Below are positions 35,351 through 50,963 of a stretch of DNA of 64,000 nucleotides, piece by piece (position 1 is the stretch's first letter; the number at the start of each line of letters is the position of its first letter). A program made the translations under genes and the position numbers. Origin of the DNA: Proales similis (lineage: Eukaryota > Rotifera > Eurotatoria > Ploima > Proalidae); the NCBI GenBank assembly GCA_019059635.1, contig JAGVRJ010000011.1, positions 868,001-932,000 of the forward strand. The letters are read 5' to 3'. The notes under the pieces are model-generated. The model saw nothing but the letters and a program-made list of their open reading frames with translations. It did no database searches and was not told where the DNA came from.

Positions 35351-35758
35351 TTATGAAACTGCCACTTGGTTGCGTTTTTGACCATTGTCGGAGCTAGGTG
35401 CTGTCATAAACAAAAACACCATAATGCCAATGCAGATTAGGCCAATGACGATCAAAACTGCTCCGCTTATGATTCCCGCAAGCTGGTTGCCAATTATTCC
35501 GAAAATAAGGATGCCGATGCCAGCCAAAAGAGCAATCGCACCGAAAATAGCCATCACTTTGGTTAAAATGTCTCTGGTTTTTTGTTTGTCCTTTTTTTTC
35601 ATTCCATGCGCGAATCGCTGCTGCTGCTGAACGCGACCAGAACGATTTGTCTGCTCTTGTTGACGAGAGCCTTTGGCCGATTGTTTACGCTTTCCATCAC
35701 TGCCATATAAACCGGCTTGGTCTTGATCTTTGGGCAGTTGATTCGGTAAGAAAATCAT
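35351..35758 (-). CDS. small two-transmembrane protein, unknown
   Basis: A 135-residue frame with a regular shape but no family I recognise. The first about 65 residues are hydrophilic and Gln/Lys-rich (GRVQQQQRFAHGMKKKDKQK). Two hydrophobic helices follow, near residues 68-90 (VMAIFGAIALLAGIGILIFG) and 95-116 (AGIISGAVLIVIGLICIGIM), joined by a very short turn, then a short polar tail. This is the layout of a hairpin membrane protein with both ends on one side. It converges on tubby gene 3. An upstream coding exon cannot be excluded. Confidence 0.6.
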   Translation of the reverse strand: MIFLPNQLPKDQDQAGLYGSDGKRKQSAKGSRQQEQTNRSGRVQQQQRFAHGMKKKDKQKTRDILTKVMAIFGAIALLAGIGILIFGIIGNQLAGIISGAVLIVIGLICIGIMVFLFMTAPSSDNGQKRNQVAVS

Positions 35759-36637
35759 TCCGAATTTGTTCTTCTTTTAGGACTAAGTTTCTTCTTTTCT
35801 AATATTTCGATCTTAACCTTAAGAGACCAACTTAAGCATTTTAAATGTCTCTCAATTCTTCAGCGGTTCGAATAATTCCGTTGGCCAAATCGATTGGAAG
35901 CAAAATAATTAATTATTTGCCGCTGATAAACAAACGGTTGCGCACGTAGCACTGTTCGAATCATGTATTAGCTTATTTTTACATTTCTCCAAGCCGACAA
36001 AGAATTCTAAGGCAAATACTTGAAGTTGCTTTAGCCGTGAATATGAGCAGGTCTGCTCATTTATCCACAAGCATATTCATGAGGTCTGCTTGAAGGAGCT
36101 TTAAAATTAATCGATAGAACTTGTCTGTATTGATACCAGTCGCTATTGAATTTTTTCCGATTACTTGCAACCAGGCCTCAGAAATGCCTACGCGTCGCCT
36201 GCCCTCAGGGTCAATTTTGAAACCTCACCTGCTCATCAGGAGCGATTGAGGTTTAGATTGTCGCTAAGCTGTCTAAAATCACCCATTTAACCTGTAGGCC
36301 TCATTACTTGGTCAGTAAAATTGAAATCGTTGATTTCAAAAAGCTAGTCAAGGGCATTTATTAGATTTACATTACAACATAAATAAAACTCGAGCGTCAA
36401 TGATAAATAAACGCAAACAAGATGATGGGATACACGACAGCAAGTTCCAATAGGTTCAAAAAGTAAATGAAACAAACACAAGATGACGTCAGGGAAACAA
36501 ATAAGGTTTTGGAGACAGACAAACAGACATATATATATAGGAAAATTAAAGAGAATAAGAAAGAAGTGTGCGCTGAGAAAATAAGAAGTGACTCTCGCTA
36601 TAAGCCTCTAAATTAAAGAACATGTCTACTTTTAGAA
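35759..36637. other. intergenic with a perfect CRE
   Basis: Between the start of the two-TM gene and the 3' end of the NR4A gene, both minus strand. No gene. The only clear motif is the palindromic CRE at 36484. Confidence 0.4.
36484..36491. promoter_or_regulatory. palindromic CRE (TGACGTCA)
   Basis: A full 8-bp CREB/ATF consensus 147 nt beyond the stop codon of the NR4A gene. NR4A genes are known CREB targets, but those sites usually lie in the promoter, so a role here is speculative. Chance occurrence in 64 kb is about one. Confidence 0.25.
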
Positions 36638-39811
<3,174 letters not shown>

Positions 39812-40837
39812 TAGAGCGGGTTGCTCGCTTGCTATGGCCTTGGGGCTAATTCAAAGAAGCTGGGTAATTATCTGCGGTCGCGAGTAAAGCCTAGAGCAGG
39901 ATAAAAGAGCGTTCGTCTTTTGCTGATGCTGCTGCTGCTACTGCTGCCCTGTTTCTTCTTCTATGGTGAATGCTTCTCGCTCGAGTTTCGATTGTTTCCG
40001 CCGGATCCAAGGCCCGAATCTAAATGAAAATTGTCAAAAAGGCATTAAGAGACGATGAGCAGTTTTGCCAGTGCTAGAAATCAACTCAGAATCAAAGCCA
40101 CATCAACGTAAATGAGTTTGATTTGAATAAGCAAACAAATGAGACATTTGGGTTGATTGTAAACAAAGCGGCGTTATGTCATGGTCGCGCAGGATCGGCT
40201 GTTCAAACGATCGAACAGCCCAACACACAACAATGTACAAATAGACATAATAATAAATATTCAGCCGAACGAACACCGAAACGAATCGATCTAACACCAA
40301 ATAACGAAAGGCGATAATTTGCATAAGGAAGGGAAAGGTGAACTGGCAAAGAGTTGCCAGCGAGCGAACGCTGAACCGTTTTGCCGGAGAGAGAGTAAAT
40401 AGGGTTTAGTCTTAATGGGTGGCTTTGGCGGGCTGACTATGAATACGGGCGGAGGGCCCGATTGGGATTGGGCAGCCAACTTCGATATGTAAAGATTTCC
40501 GCGCGAAAAGAACAAGCGGCGTCTCAGTGGCTCGGCGAAAATTACTTGTTCGATTTATTTGCAAGGCACAATTAATCTCAAGTTGTAATTAATTTCGATA
40601 GGCGGCTTGTTGCGCGCCGCTCGCCCTCTCGTGCCGGCTGTCAGTCAACAGATAAACATGAAAAGAGAGTGAGAAGCAAGATGATGACGCGCTTTGATAA
40701 TGGGCAAAACGCGTCCAAATACACTGACTGGTGCGCTCTTCTTAAGTAGAAGCGAAATATCAATCAAAGCATGTACCAGTAGCACTTAATCATCAAGCGA
40801 GAGTGGAGAAAATAAGCGGCAGCAACAAGTTGGCGGT

Positions 40838-40866
40838 ACACACACACACACGCACGCAGACACACG
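40838..40866. repeat. (CA)n microsatellite
   Basis: Perfect (AC)n core, followed by imperfect GCACGCAGACACACG. Confidence 0.85.
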
Positions 40867-41556
40867 CCCAAACCATGGTCGGAAGTCTTCTCTCAGACGC
40901 GCGAGTCCATACTGGCAGAGGCCAAGAGAGCGAGCATCGAGCACATTGTTAAACTCTTTAGGATTGAATCGATTAAAATGCAAATCACTGCACTGCACAC
41001 ACTGCTTGATTGCGCTAAAATTTCGACTTCAAAGGGCGCGTTCAGATTGGGCATGGTACTAGGCCCCGTTAAGCATCGTCGAGAGTTAAATTTTAATTAA
41101 GCGATAAATGATATGCCATTGTGAGATAAGATTGTAAAGAGAGCCGTTCGGTGCTTGGTCATGGCAGCGAACATGAGACGACGATGAGCGGACTTATCGC
41201 GAACCGGTTCGGCTATAACCAGCTCGGATGCGCTGTTGTCAGAACAGCAGCCACCTCGTACTCAACTCGTAGTCGTAGACTTTGCAACAAGATTTTCGTA
41301 TTTCTCAATTGCTTCTTGTGCATCGCCGTTGCCATTTTGATTGTTAAGATCGTTGTCGCTGTTTTCTTAATCGTGATTCTTGTTTATGTGTGCTCGCATT
41401 TAAATCGGATTTTAAAGTAAATAAGTCACAATGTGCCCATGTCGAGCGAGGGACGATCGAGATGAGAGGCCAATTCCGAAAATAAAAGTAAATTTTTTAT
41501 GTGGCTTGTAAATGTCAGCCGCAAGAAGACCGTTGTAAAGCAAGAGTTATACTCCC

Positions 41557-41566
41557 CTATAAATAG
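41557..41566. promoter_or_regulatory. MEF2-consensus site / TATA-like element
   Basis: CTATAAATAG is a perfect palindromic MEF2 consensus (YTAWWWWTAR) and also contains a TATA box readable on either strand. It lies 1.75 kb upstream of the NR4A ATG. MEF2 is a known regulator of Nr4a1 in mammals; its role here is inference. Confidence 0.35.
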
Positions 41567-42007
41567 GGCGTTTGTTTGCATTGGTCGGTTCCAAGCGGCC
41601 AGGTCGATGGGTCGACTAGTTTGCTAGCGATCGACTAAGGGTACATGTGCACTCTAACATGAGCGATGCTCGGCTAGATGAACGAGCAACAGAGTCACCA
41701 CATAAACTCACACGGGTTGATTCGAAATCTAATGCCGGCAAAAGGACCAAGATTTAGGAGACCTGGTCGCTTTGCGCCGCTTGTTTTCGAGTTGTTCTAA
41801 GCGAGCAGACGAATTCATTTGTCAGCGATCAGAGCGAATGAGATCAGTGCGTTTAGCATGAAATTAAATTTGAAGCGGAGAGTGCGCGCATGAGTCGACG
41901 AATGAGAGAGATGGGCTGAGGCTGAATTATGACTGAGCTAACGAGTGAGCGAGCGAGCAAGAGAAGAGCAAAATGAATTATTTATTTATATTCACTGCTG
42001 GCTTCGA

Positions 42008-42024
42008 CTCTCTCTCTCTCTCTC
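42008..42024. repeat. (CT)n microsatellite
   Basis: CT dinucleotide run; on the other strand a GAGA element. Confidence 0.85.
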
Positions 42025-44608
42025 GTTGGGCCAACTCAATTCGCCCGTTGCTCTGCCGCTGGTTCGCTCACTTGCCGTGCCTCTTGCTCGCTCCAGATTT
42101 ATAGAACTTAACGAATGACTGAAATAGACGCTTGTTAGTTCCCATCGTAGCAAATAGTTTAGCGCCGTCGATCGCTTATAATTATTTTCATGCTCAATAG
42201 GAGCAGCGATGGGCGGGCGGACGAGCGATCGACTTGTGCGCAACCTACTGATTGGACGAGCATGCCAGACTACTCGTGCCAGTCAGGCATCAGACTAGGT
42301 TCCGTATGCGCTTTCACTGGTGATCAAGTTGATTCGAACCAGAATTGAGCCGCTAAACACAATGAAGTAGAGGTTGGGCTTGACTCGATGATGCTGTTTG
42401 CTTAATGATCATCGTCGAGAGTTTACAAAGCCGATGAAAGTAGAAAGAACGGTGATCAGGATCAGCAGAATTGCAGTCCTGATTGAGAAGATGATCATGA
42501 TAATGATGAGGACTCATTAGAGTATACGGCGAACAATATGAGCCGCTACCTCAAGCTGTTCGTTGGGCCTGAAGCGGCAGCATTGGCCGTCTTATTAGCA
42601 CTTGCTCCTGCTTAAGCTACTTGCGCCCGTCGAACAACTGCTGCAAAGCAGCGTATTGTATTCGAGGCGCCTCGTAATTAACAGAAGATAGATTGAGGGA
42701 GAGAGATGAAAGCCGAATGCAATTCAAACAACAAAAATAAAATCAATTAGGAATAAAAGCATACACGCCGCCAACAAGCGTGATTGATTTCAAGCGCTAA
42801 TCAGAGTAGTGCAACTCGAGCACGGTCGTTAGATCATGCAATGCGGTCTAGTCTGTCGAAGCCAAAATAAAGCCGGCGGAAAATTTACAGACAAAAAGAT
42901 GATTGGATTAATTTCAACAGATAAGGAAAAGAACGTCTAAGGATGGACCCTTATCCGGCTGACGGGGCCCGGGCGCAAGCAATTGGTCGCTAAAGACACG
43001 CTATTGCCTAATGAACTGTTTAAATAGACGAGCGATTCAATTCGTTTGTTTCTGCTTTTCTCGCTCGCTCTCTATCTAAGTTCAGATCGAGACTGACTGG
43101 AAACGCAGCACTGATTGGTGCATTTTAATGCCATACTAAATAAATCATTTGCTGATTTCACTCATGCCAATCGTTGAACGGTCGTTCGATTCGCTGCCTC
43201 AAAGACTGCTTATGCTAATCTATACGATTATCGGCGTTTGAATCAAGCGAACGAGAGACATCAAGGCGCATAATATCTCCTCGATTGAGTCTTCTGTTCC
43301 CTGAATGTCCTGAACAGTCAGATCACTGACTGGCGTGGTTTGAATGACCATTTCCTTAAATATAAGAGTCTAAATGGGCTTGAGAACCAACTCTCTGCTG
43401 AGGTTAGACTTGGTTTCGAGCTTTTTATGGCGGAATAAAGTATAGGAGAGCAAACACAATAAATTATGAGACTGGACAAACTCGGCTTGATGACCGTGCC
43501 TGTCTGTGCGAGCAACTCGTGTAAACAAAGTATAATTAAGTAACAGAATTAGATTCGATTTTATGGACGCTCAATAAACGTGTGTGTATGTGTGCCATGC
43601 ATATTTATGGCGATTGAGAAGAGTTGAATGAAAGTACTGATCGACGAAAAGATGGCCCACCGTTCGAAATGAGGCCGCATGTCGCCGATGTGGATAAACG
43701 CGGCTTGTGCGCTATTGCATAATGTCTTGTTGGCTCGAGAGAAAGGTCTCTGTGCGCGCGTGCGCTTGGTATTAAAACGCGCACGAATTCAATTACTCGT
43801 CAAGGTAAGTGTTTACACTTACGGCGCATTGTCTTGTTTAAAGAGGAAAGAAGAAGCTTGTGAGAGAATAGGAGGGAAAGAGAGAGAGAGCAATGGGGAA
43901 ATCTCTGACTCTCGTTCTTTCGTTTTCTCTTTCGCTTTGTCGTATGTTTTTGCTCGCTCGTCGGGCGCCCTTCTCTCGTTCACTTTGGCTCGCTCGTTGT
44001 CAAACTGAAAAATGTATCTCCCTTAGTTGAACAGTTGCAAAAAGTTTGAAAATATTCAACTCGCTGGATGGCCCGCTTTCTAATTAAAGGTCTCATTTGG
44101 ACGAGAATAGGATTGCGAGCAAGTCAAAAAGGCAATCAAAACAAAATGAGAATTTCCTTCTTTTTTTTAGCTTTAGTTAATAGGAAGCGCCGAGTTGGAA
44201 GCGAAAACAAGTCCAAACGCGAAGATAGTTAGATTGGTAGGTGGACGGTCGATAGATGGATGGAGAGTGGGCTCACAGCTTAGCTTTTAAATTTGCATAA
44301 TACCCGCGCAGGACTGGCAGTCCCACCAACGAGTGAAACTTAACTCTTCTAATTCTATCAGCGCTTGTAGTGAGCACCCACTTAATACACCTGCTGGTTG
44401 CGCGCTCACTCGGCCGCCTTTTCTAATTGAAATATTCTAATCCGATTGTAAACAAGTGCGTGCGCCTCTATGTTGGTGGACTTAGAACTGGCCGCCCGTT
44501 CACTCGTGCGCTTTGAGAAGTTGAGAACGCGTCGGACGGTTGCACCCATCTCATTAAATTCACAACATACACGAGTGTTGGCTTGTTTGCCTGCCTACTC
44601 GTCAGCTT

Positions 44609-44625
44609 TCTCTCTCTCTCTCTCT
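44609..44625. repeat. (TC)n microsatellite
   Basis: TC dinucleotide run in the gene-poor region. Confidence 0.8.
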
Positions 44626-45473
44626 TTCTTTCTCTTGGTCTCATTCAGTCGTTTGCACGCTCAGCAGCAAGCGCTACGTAATGTCACATAAACTGGCACG
44701 TAGGCCCACAATCGACTGCGTTGTCCGTGATTAATTTGAGAAAAACTGCTTGGCTCTGGCCGACTCCCTTCTCTGAGTAGCGTAGCTCATTATAGTATTG
44801 AATCAGTTTAATAAGAACCAAAATAACTTTGAACGGTTGTTTACGAGTTTGTTTGTTTTTTGCTCGCTTGACGCACGGCTGCTCTTGGCTAGCGAGCATG
44901 CAAAACAGCGCAAGCCCAAGACACGGTTGAGCTCCAAGGCTCGCGCTAACGTCTGTGTTTGCAGTTGTTCGCTATCTCGGCCCTGCCTATAGTGTGTTTA
45001 TGCGCTCTAGCAGGTGAAATCAATTTCCAATAAGCAATGCGGCTACGTTGGCGGCTCACAAGAAGGAAAACATCTGCTGTGAAGCGAAGCCGATCGCTTT
45101 CTCTCTTCTCCTTCTTCTTCTTCGCATTTCTTTGCCTGAATGTAAACACATATGCCTGGCGCAGAGCCGCAGGCGCAGGTACCCTCTTGTCGTGGACTTG
45201 GCCCTCCCTCACACGCAATTGGAAGCACATGCCAGTCGCAAGCACCGAATCCAAACTTGCCTCTGCTTGTTTGTTTAAATTTGCCCGACCGCCCGTTCGC
45301 TCGTTGGCTTATGCCAGCACACTCAGTTCAACTTGGCGGCCTGACTGACTGGCAGACTTTTCAGCTGGCTGGTGTGCGAACGTGCGCCAAATAATAATCT
45401 TGTTTATTTTCGTTCCGCGATGGGCTCATGTGATCATGATAAAGATTTGACTGAAGAGAGCAGATCGAGAGGC

Positions 45474-45491
45474 TGATGATGATGATGATGA
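45474..45491. repeat. (GAT)n microsatellite
   Basis: Perfect trinucleotide run of six units. Confidence 0.85.
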
Positions 45492-45538
45492 GTTGTAAAA
45501 ATAAATAAGCGGGTGGGCACGAGAATGAGGTACCCGTT

Positions 45539-45555
45539 GAGAGAGAGAGAGAGAG
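45539..45555. repeat. (GA)n microsatellite
   Basis: GA dinucleotide run; a further GAGA-type tract. Confidence 0.85.
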
Positions 45556-47610
45556 GCAGAGAGAAAAGCGGGCCAGAATAGGCAGCGCCGGGAGAACTGA
45601 TACACCGAGATTCACAGTAAAGGTTTAGCTAAGAAGAATGTTAATTATCTGCTGACTCTGAACATGTTGCAGGCGATCGATGCGTAAATATTTGTCAGTC
45701 GAGTGTGTAGCCGGTGCCGACATGAGGCCGTCTCTAACCGAAACTAAACAACCACCATGACTACTCTTGACACTAGAAACTTACACGCACACACACATTG
45801 TGATTTGATATTTAACTCTTGTACTGCTTCGCTGTTGCTCCCTCTATATGAGTTGATCTTATTTATTTTTTAAGAAAACACGCGCCACACAGTTCACTGC
45901 CTAATTACAATTGTCTGCTCATTAGAGGAACAGTTGCGGGTGCGTTATGAAATCTATACAGCATGACGGAGAAATCGATGCTGAACTCGCTTTAATTAAG
46001 ACACGTGATCTCATTAGCAGCAATCGAATGGCTGCTCAGCGCCTGATTCGCAGAACGAGCACTGCGGGCAGCACCTGATTGGTTGCTGTTTTGACGCGAG
46101 TCTATCAGTAATAAACTCTCATTGTTCTCATTGCTCTCTACACCTCTCGACAGTACGATAGGGCCGGACTCTGCTCTCGGCCAACTCTCACTTACTCCCT
46201 ACCTGAACCTCGAGCGGCCTGTATGCAAATGGGGCACACACCATTGATGGTTTATGTTCCATGAAACGGACACAAACGCACCGCGTGATTTACAGGCCAA
46301 GGTGAAACGCGGCTCGTGAGATAACATGTCTATTCATTAAGCGACCGCCTTATCAGACCGCTTTCCGTCCGGTTGCATTTAATTGGCCGTGAAAATTGAA
46401 TACAAAAATAGATAGTCAGCTATAGGTCGGCTCCAATTGACTTTGAAACAATCGTCTTGCAACAGACTCGCTCGAGCGTAAAATTAATAGACGAACGCGG
46501 TTCTAAGTAAGCGCGCCACGCAAAGGACGAATTCATTACGGTCGTGTTCTCGGTCTAACTGCGTTGAAATGATCGGCCCTAGGCCGGGTCGATTTAAATA
46601 TAGAGACGAGTCGACTAAATCGGCTTCATCTATCAATAGCGCACGAAAGAATTTTCTAAACGAATGTCTGGAAGGAAACGCGCCGCGTCGTCTAATGAGC
46701 CAAGCGCATCCATCGCTCGTCGACGATTGTGCTGTGTATGTCTATCCAAGTATGTTTATAATCGTGTATAGACTGTGTGTAGGATGGTGTGTGTGTAGGA
46801 AGAATGTGTGTATAGATTGGCTAGCTGCTAGAGACGTCGCCTGGCTGAATAGATCTATGGCTCGGTAGAAGGGAGATGTGGCAAACAATATACTGAGGAG
46901 CCGTTCTTTCCTTTTGTTTATACTCTAATTAGCCGGTTTATTAAGTTGAGATGGACGATTTGACGGTCGCGTCTGAATAGCTGCTTGAAAAAGATGCCCA
47001 AACCGCCCGAAAATTCACACAAGCACCAACATACGAAATAGGTAGAGAGCGAGCTAAACTGAAATAAGTCTGTTCGATAGAGAGAGATTTAATGAAATGA
47101 GTCTGAAATGAGTCCAAGCCAATTGAACATCATCCAATTAATCGAGTAATGAAGCCAAGTATTGGTACAACGAAAAAAGAAACGAAAAATGAAACCAAGT
47201 TAATCAAACAGTGACTGAAAAATAGAGAAAGCGCCAGCGTAGAGTAGGAGTTGTTGATCTGATCATTTGATGTTTGTCATGCTCGCGAAATATTTGAACT
47301 CGATCGCTTCTTGACCAACGCATGGTTTCTAGCCCGTTTCGGCCATTTATTGATTCGTTCGTTCAGTCATACCTAGTCGAACTGGATGAGTCGATCGGAC
47401 GGACAAGGCGCACGGTCAAGTCGCTGAATGCTTGCACACCGTCGGCTGCACGCCGGTCCCATCTAGTTACATGCATTGACATGCTTATTTGAAGCAAATT
47501 AAATAAATGTAAACACGACAAAGACACTGTAAACACGAAGAGATAAAATCGGCAAGATATGGGATGCATACGATTGACCAACTAACCGAGTTCGGTCTTA
47601 TTGTTTGAGA

Positions 47611-47671
47611 GACGGCGAGGACAACGGCGGCGGCGGCGACGGCGACCACGCCGACAAGCAGCGACGACCAA
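47611..47671. repeat. imperfect (GGC/GAC)n repeat
   Basis: GC-rich trinucleotide mix (ACGGCGGCGGCGGCGACGGC core) in noncoding sequence. Confidence 0.7.
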
Positions 47672-48213
47672 ACACAAACGCAAATATAAGCGTTGATTGT
47701 TTATTCTCTTGTTTACACTTCCCCATTCTCGTTTCGCTTGCAAAAACTCAGATCGCCGCTCGACTTGGGCGCAAAGCCCAAACTCAATTCGTTCATAACA
47801 CGTCGCCGTCTTGGCCCTAGACACAAGGCAAGAAGCCGACCTCAATTAGGTGGCCATGCGACCTCCTCCTTCTTTTCTTGTTGTGGCCAAGCTTGTCAGC
47901 TCAATAATTTGCCTATCATTGATCAGACCCAACAGCGCCGCCAATATCCTACTCGGTTTATTCAGAACCTCATCTAGTCACAATTAGGCGACCCTCAATC
48001 ATACAGCTAGCAGCTACTCAGCCTGTCGCGACGTGAGCCTTCCTCTTTTAGAAATGAGGTCGAATTCTCATTCCGTATGAGAAACGGGCGTGCTTTTCTA
48101 TCTCAATATTCTATCTCAATATCAAGTATTTTCCTCTCTCTCTGCACCGTACTTTACCAAGTGATCACGTTCACATTTCCAATCCCACGCCCGATTTTCT
48201 TTCCTCTTCCTTT

Positions 48214-48456
48214 TCAATGTTCCAGCCACAGATTCCCTCCGATTTGGTTATAGCCTTGGATATTTGCAAACTCTTTCTTTGCCTCCGAGTAGAGATCTGC
48301 AGTTGAAGGGCATACGAGAAAAATAAAAGAGTCGTTGAGCTTGCTAGAACGTAAAACAATACCTGAGGCGGGGCAAAAGTTTTTGGCGAAAAGTGCGATA
48401 AAAATACGTTGGATTTGAAACGATGAGCCAGTAGCATTCGAATACTTAATCTCGGC
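48214..48456 (-). CDS. possible small two-exon gene, start not found
   Basis: Two minus-strand segments (48456-48363 and 48296-48214) join in phase 1 through a 66-nt GT-AG intron with a good acceptor (TTCAACTGCAG). They encode about 59 residues ending WLEH. The first segment begins at an acceptor-like GTGTGCAG and has no ATG, so at least one upstream exon would be needed. No family is recognised. The splice signals and intron length fit this genome, but so short a frame may be chance. Confidence 0.25.
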   Translation of the reverse strand, partial: AEIKYSNATGSSFQIQRIFIALFAKNFCPASGIVLRSSKLNDSFIFLVCPSTADLYSEAKKEFANIQGYNQIGGNLWLEH

Positions 48457-48759
48457 CTGCACACATTCGTTTCATTAAACTCATGACTTGAATCAAATCA
48501 GCTCTTTTGAACGCCATCATCTAATTAAATCGAGTTTATTCTCAAATAGAAAAAAAAATGAAGACGACGCATACTAAGCTTGCTTATCTTATCGTTTTGT
48601 CGATCCATTGCAGGCGATGAGCAAGGACCGTCGCTATCCCAGTGTTAGGGCAAACGAAGCGCGTTCTAGGCCATCTTTTCTCACATCTACCCAAAAGTGA
48701 CTCGTTGATGACTCATTCGTTCATTACAAGTTTAGAAAGAAATATCGAACTTTGAGAGA
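48457..48759. other. clathrin light chain 5' region
   Basis: No coding feature. An acceptor-like CCATTGCAG near 48605-48613 could end a 5' UTR intron of the clathrin light chain gene. Confidence 0.3.
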
Positions 48760-49968
48760 ATGAGCGATCCATTTGGTGAATTCGAGTCAGCGCCAGCCAA
48801 CAACGTGTCCCAAGTGACAAACGAGGACCCGGCAGCTGAATTCCTAGCTCGTGAGAAGCAAGAGATGGCTCGAATCGAGGATGCGCCAGAGGAAGACATG
48901 TTTGGTGATTTTGGATCGGCGACTACACAGCCAGTTGTGACTCCCGTTCAGAATGGACACGTCGACGAAGATCCGTTCGGAATGAGCTCGGAAGTTCCCG
49001 CCCAGCCAGAACAAGTAATTCATTCGACTATATACTTCTCTCAAACATCGACTAAATCGACGCATAGACACAAAACAGTGCTCAAGATCACGATTGGGTA
49101 GTCACCAACGACGAACCTGAGAGTCAAGTAATTCACGTTTGCGCTTAGTTGAACAAAATGCGATTTAATCAGCGAATGAAAGGACCTTTACTCGGCTGTT
49201 TCGAGCGCAGATAAATTATCGCAGGAGCCAGAGACTATCAAAAAATGGAGAGAAGAGCAGAGAATCCGATTGGAAAATAAAGGTTTGCCGATGACCAGAG
49301 AGATTTCCTCTCTTACTTGGTGCTGATTCTTAAATGAAAAAAAGACGCGGAAGAGAAGAAGCAAATCGAAGATTGGAAAGCTGCAGCTAAAAAAGAGCTG
49401 GACGATTGGTATAGAAATCGAAAAGAGCAACTTGAAAAAACGCACGAAAACAACAAGTAAATAAGAGTTTTAGCTCTAATTTCACACTCGCTCCAGACGA
49501 TCATTTGAATTCTGAACTTTTCTTTTTCCTTTTTTCCTCTAATCTCTGTCTACTTAGAGTGCTAAACAAGTAAGAGCGTGTGTTTAAGGCATTTCTAACA
49601 GTCTATTGCTCCTATCAGTTCTAGCTTCTAACCATTATATAAGTTTTGTAACCTCTTTGATCTTATCGGTTCTCGTAGATTGTAGCCTCTTTTTAAGTTT
49701 CAATTTTACTTAAATTTAGTTAAACTAGTCGCTTATTGACAAAGCAACATTTGAGTTCATTCATTTTAACTAAAAATTGAAAACAAAACTAAGGGCCGCC
49801 GAAGAAGATTTGGTGAAGGCGAACGGATCAAACGGACAAGACTGGGAGCAAATCGCCGGTTTCTGCGACTTTAATCCAAAAGCAAACAAAAACAGCCGAG
49901 ATGTGAGCCGTTTGAGGTCGTTGCTTCTTTCGCTCAAGCAAAAGCCGTTGACGAAAAAGGCCAATTAA
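48760..49968 (+). CDS. clathrin light chain
   Basis: Regulatory subunit that binds clathrin heavy chain on coated pits and vesicles. Five exons (48760-49014, 49068-49127, 49225-49282, 49345-49456, 49794-49968) give 219 residues. The head starts MSDPFGEFESA with the conserved NEDPAAEFLAREKQEMARIE block and MFGDFGSA. The heavy-chain-binding coiled coil runs from EPETIKKWREEQRIRLEN through KKELDDWYRNRKEQLEK. The C-terminus carries WEQIAGFCDFNPK and DVSRLRSLLLSLKQKPL, matching animal light chains. The last intron is 337 nt, far longer than the other three (53-97), leaving room for an alternative exon like the neuronal insert of vertebrate light chains; none is evident. Confidence 0.95.
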
Positions 49969-50316
49969 GAAAAAATGTTCAATTCAGCCTAAATCTTCTT
50001 TTCGTAAAATTCCATTCCTCACATTGCCAAGATTTGCGCCTTATTTCAACCTTCTTATTTCAATCTAAACGATTTTTGACCACCAACGACGGACTATCAG
50101 GGCCGAGTCAGATGGCAAACAGCATTTAGTACTCGTTAGGCCATTTCTTTCCGAATAATTTCAGATTTTTAAGCGTCAAATAAACTAATAACTAACTCTC
50201 GCAAATGCCAGCCACCTCGTTGAATTAGAGTCAGAAGCTACAATTCAAAGGAGATGAGCTCTCCTTGATATTGGCCAATCTCAGACAGCTTCGAGAAAAT
50301 AAGCTCTTGCTGCTAG
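49969..50316. other. spacer between clathrin light chain and CISD3
   Basis: Clathrin light chain 3' UTR and CISD3 leader; no other feature seen. Confidence 0.4.
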
Positions 50317-50774
50317 ATGTTAGGAAGATTTGCTCTTTGCACCCGCTCGAATCCTTTCAGCGCCATTTTGGTGTCGACCCGGACCAAGATTCATCCCATA
50401 CCGGCCAAGGTCGAGTTCGTTCACGGTCGTAGCAAAGTGGGCCAAGCTGCAGCAACTGAGCCTTTCCGAGTCGAGATTGAAAAAGGAAAGTCTTACTCGT
50501 GGTGTTCATGCGGAGCGAGCAAGAGACAGGTAAAAACTAAGCCGATTCGAAACTTGCAACCTTTGAATGAAAAATAATCAAACAACAATTTCTCAAGCCA
50601 TTCTGTGACGGCGCTCACAAGAAACTAAACGCTGAACTCAAAGATACCGATGATAAGTTCATGCCTCTTCGATTCGTAGGCGAAGAGTCGCGCAGTGTTC
50701 TACTCTGCATGTGTAAATCATCAAGCAACAGGCCGTTTTGCGATGGCTCGCACATTCAGCTCACCAAAAAGTAA
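50317..50774 (+). CDS. CISD3: CISD3-type mitochondrial protein with two CDGSH Fe-S domains
   Basis: Matrix 2Fe-2S protein of the mitoNEET family. Two exons (50317-50529, 50598-50774) give 129 residues. A basic, Arg-containing presequence (MLGRFALCTRSNPFSAIL) suggests mitochondrial import. Both cluster motifs are intact with three Cys and one His each: CSCGASKRQPFCDGAH, whose coding sequence is split by the intron, and CMCKSSSNRPFCDGSH. Two motifs in one chain without a transmembrane anchor distinguish CISD3 from the membrane-anchored, single-motif CISD1/2. It sits 190 nt before ABCB8, on the same strand. Confidence 0.94.
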
Positions 50775-50963
50775 AGCAAAATCCAATCAGCAACTAATCC
50801 CACTCTGCACTCAAAATTGAAATCTCTCTGCTTGTTGTTAAAAACGTTTTAATGAACTAGAACCCAAAAATTCTTGAAACCTGTTTCTCAAATATCTGTT
50901 GGCTTATAAACTAGCCACATGCCTTTTCCAAGGTGTGAAGAGTTCATTTTAGAAATGTTTTAG

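Larger units (their letters stand above)
39812..48213. other. 8.4-kb gene-poor region upstream of NR4A
   Basis: No supported coding gene on either strand. Composition shifts to CG- and GA-rich with many microsatellites and GAGA tracts, and short frames lack domains and splice partners. Nearly all other gaps here are below 2 kb, so this is probably the cis-regulatory domain and possibly noncoding first exon(s) of the NR4A gene. Candidate sites are the CTATAAATAG at 41557 and the repeats listed separately. Confidence 0.5.

Noticed and set aside
43679-47977. Many 60-110-codon frames in the gene-poor block
   Set aside because: Frames overlap on both strands, are Arg/Ser/Cys-rich from GA, CT and CG repeats, and none has a domain or splice partner.
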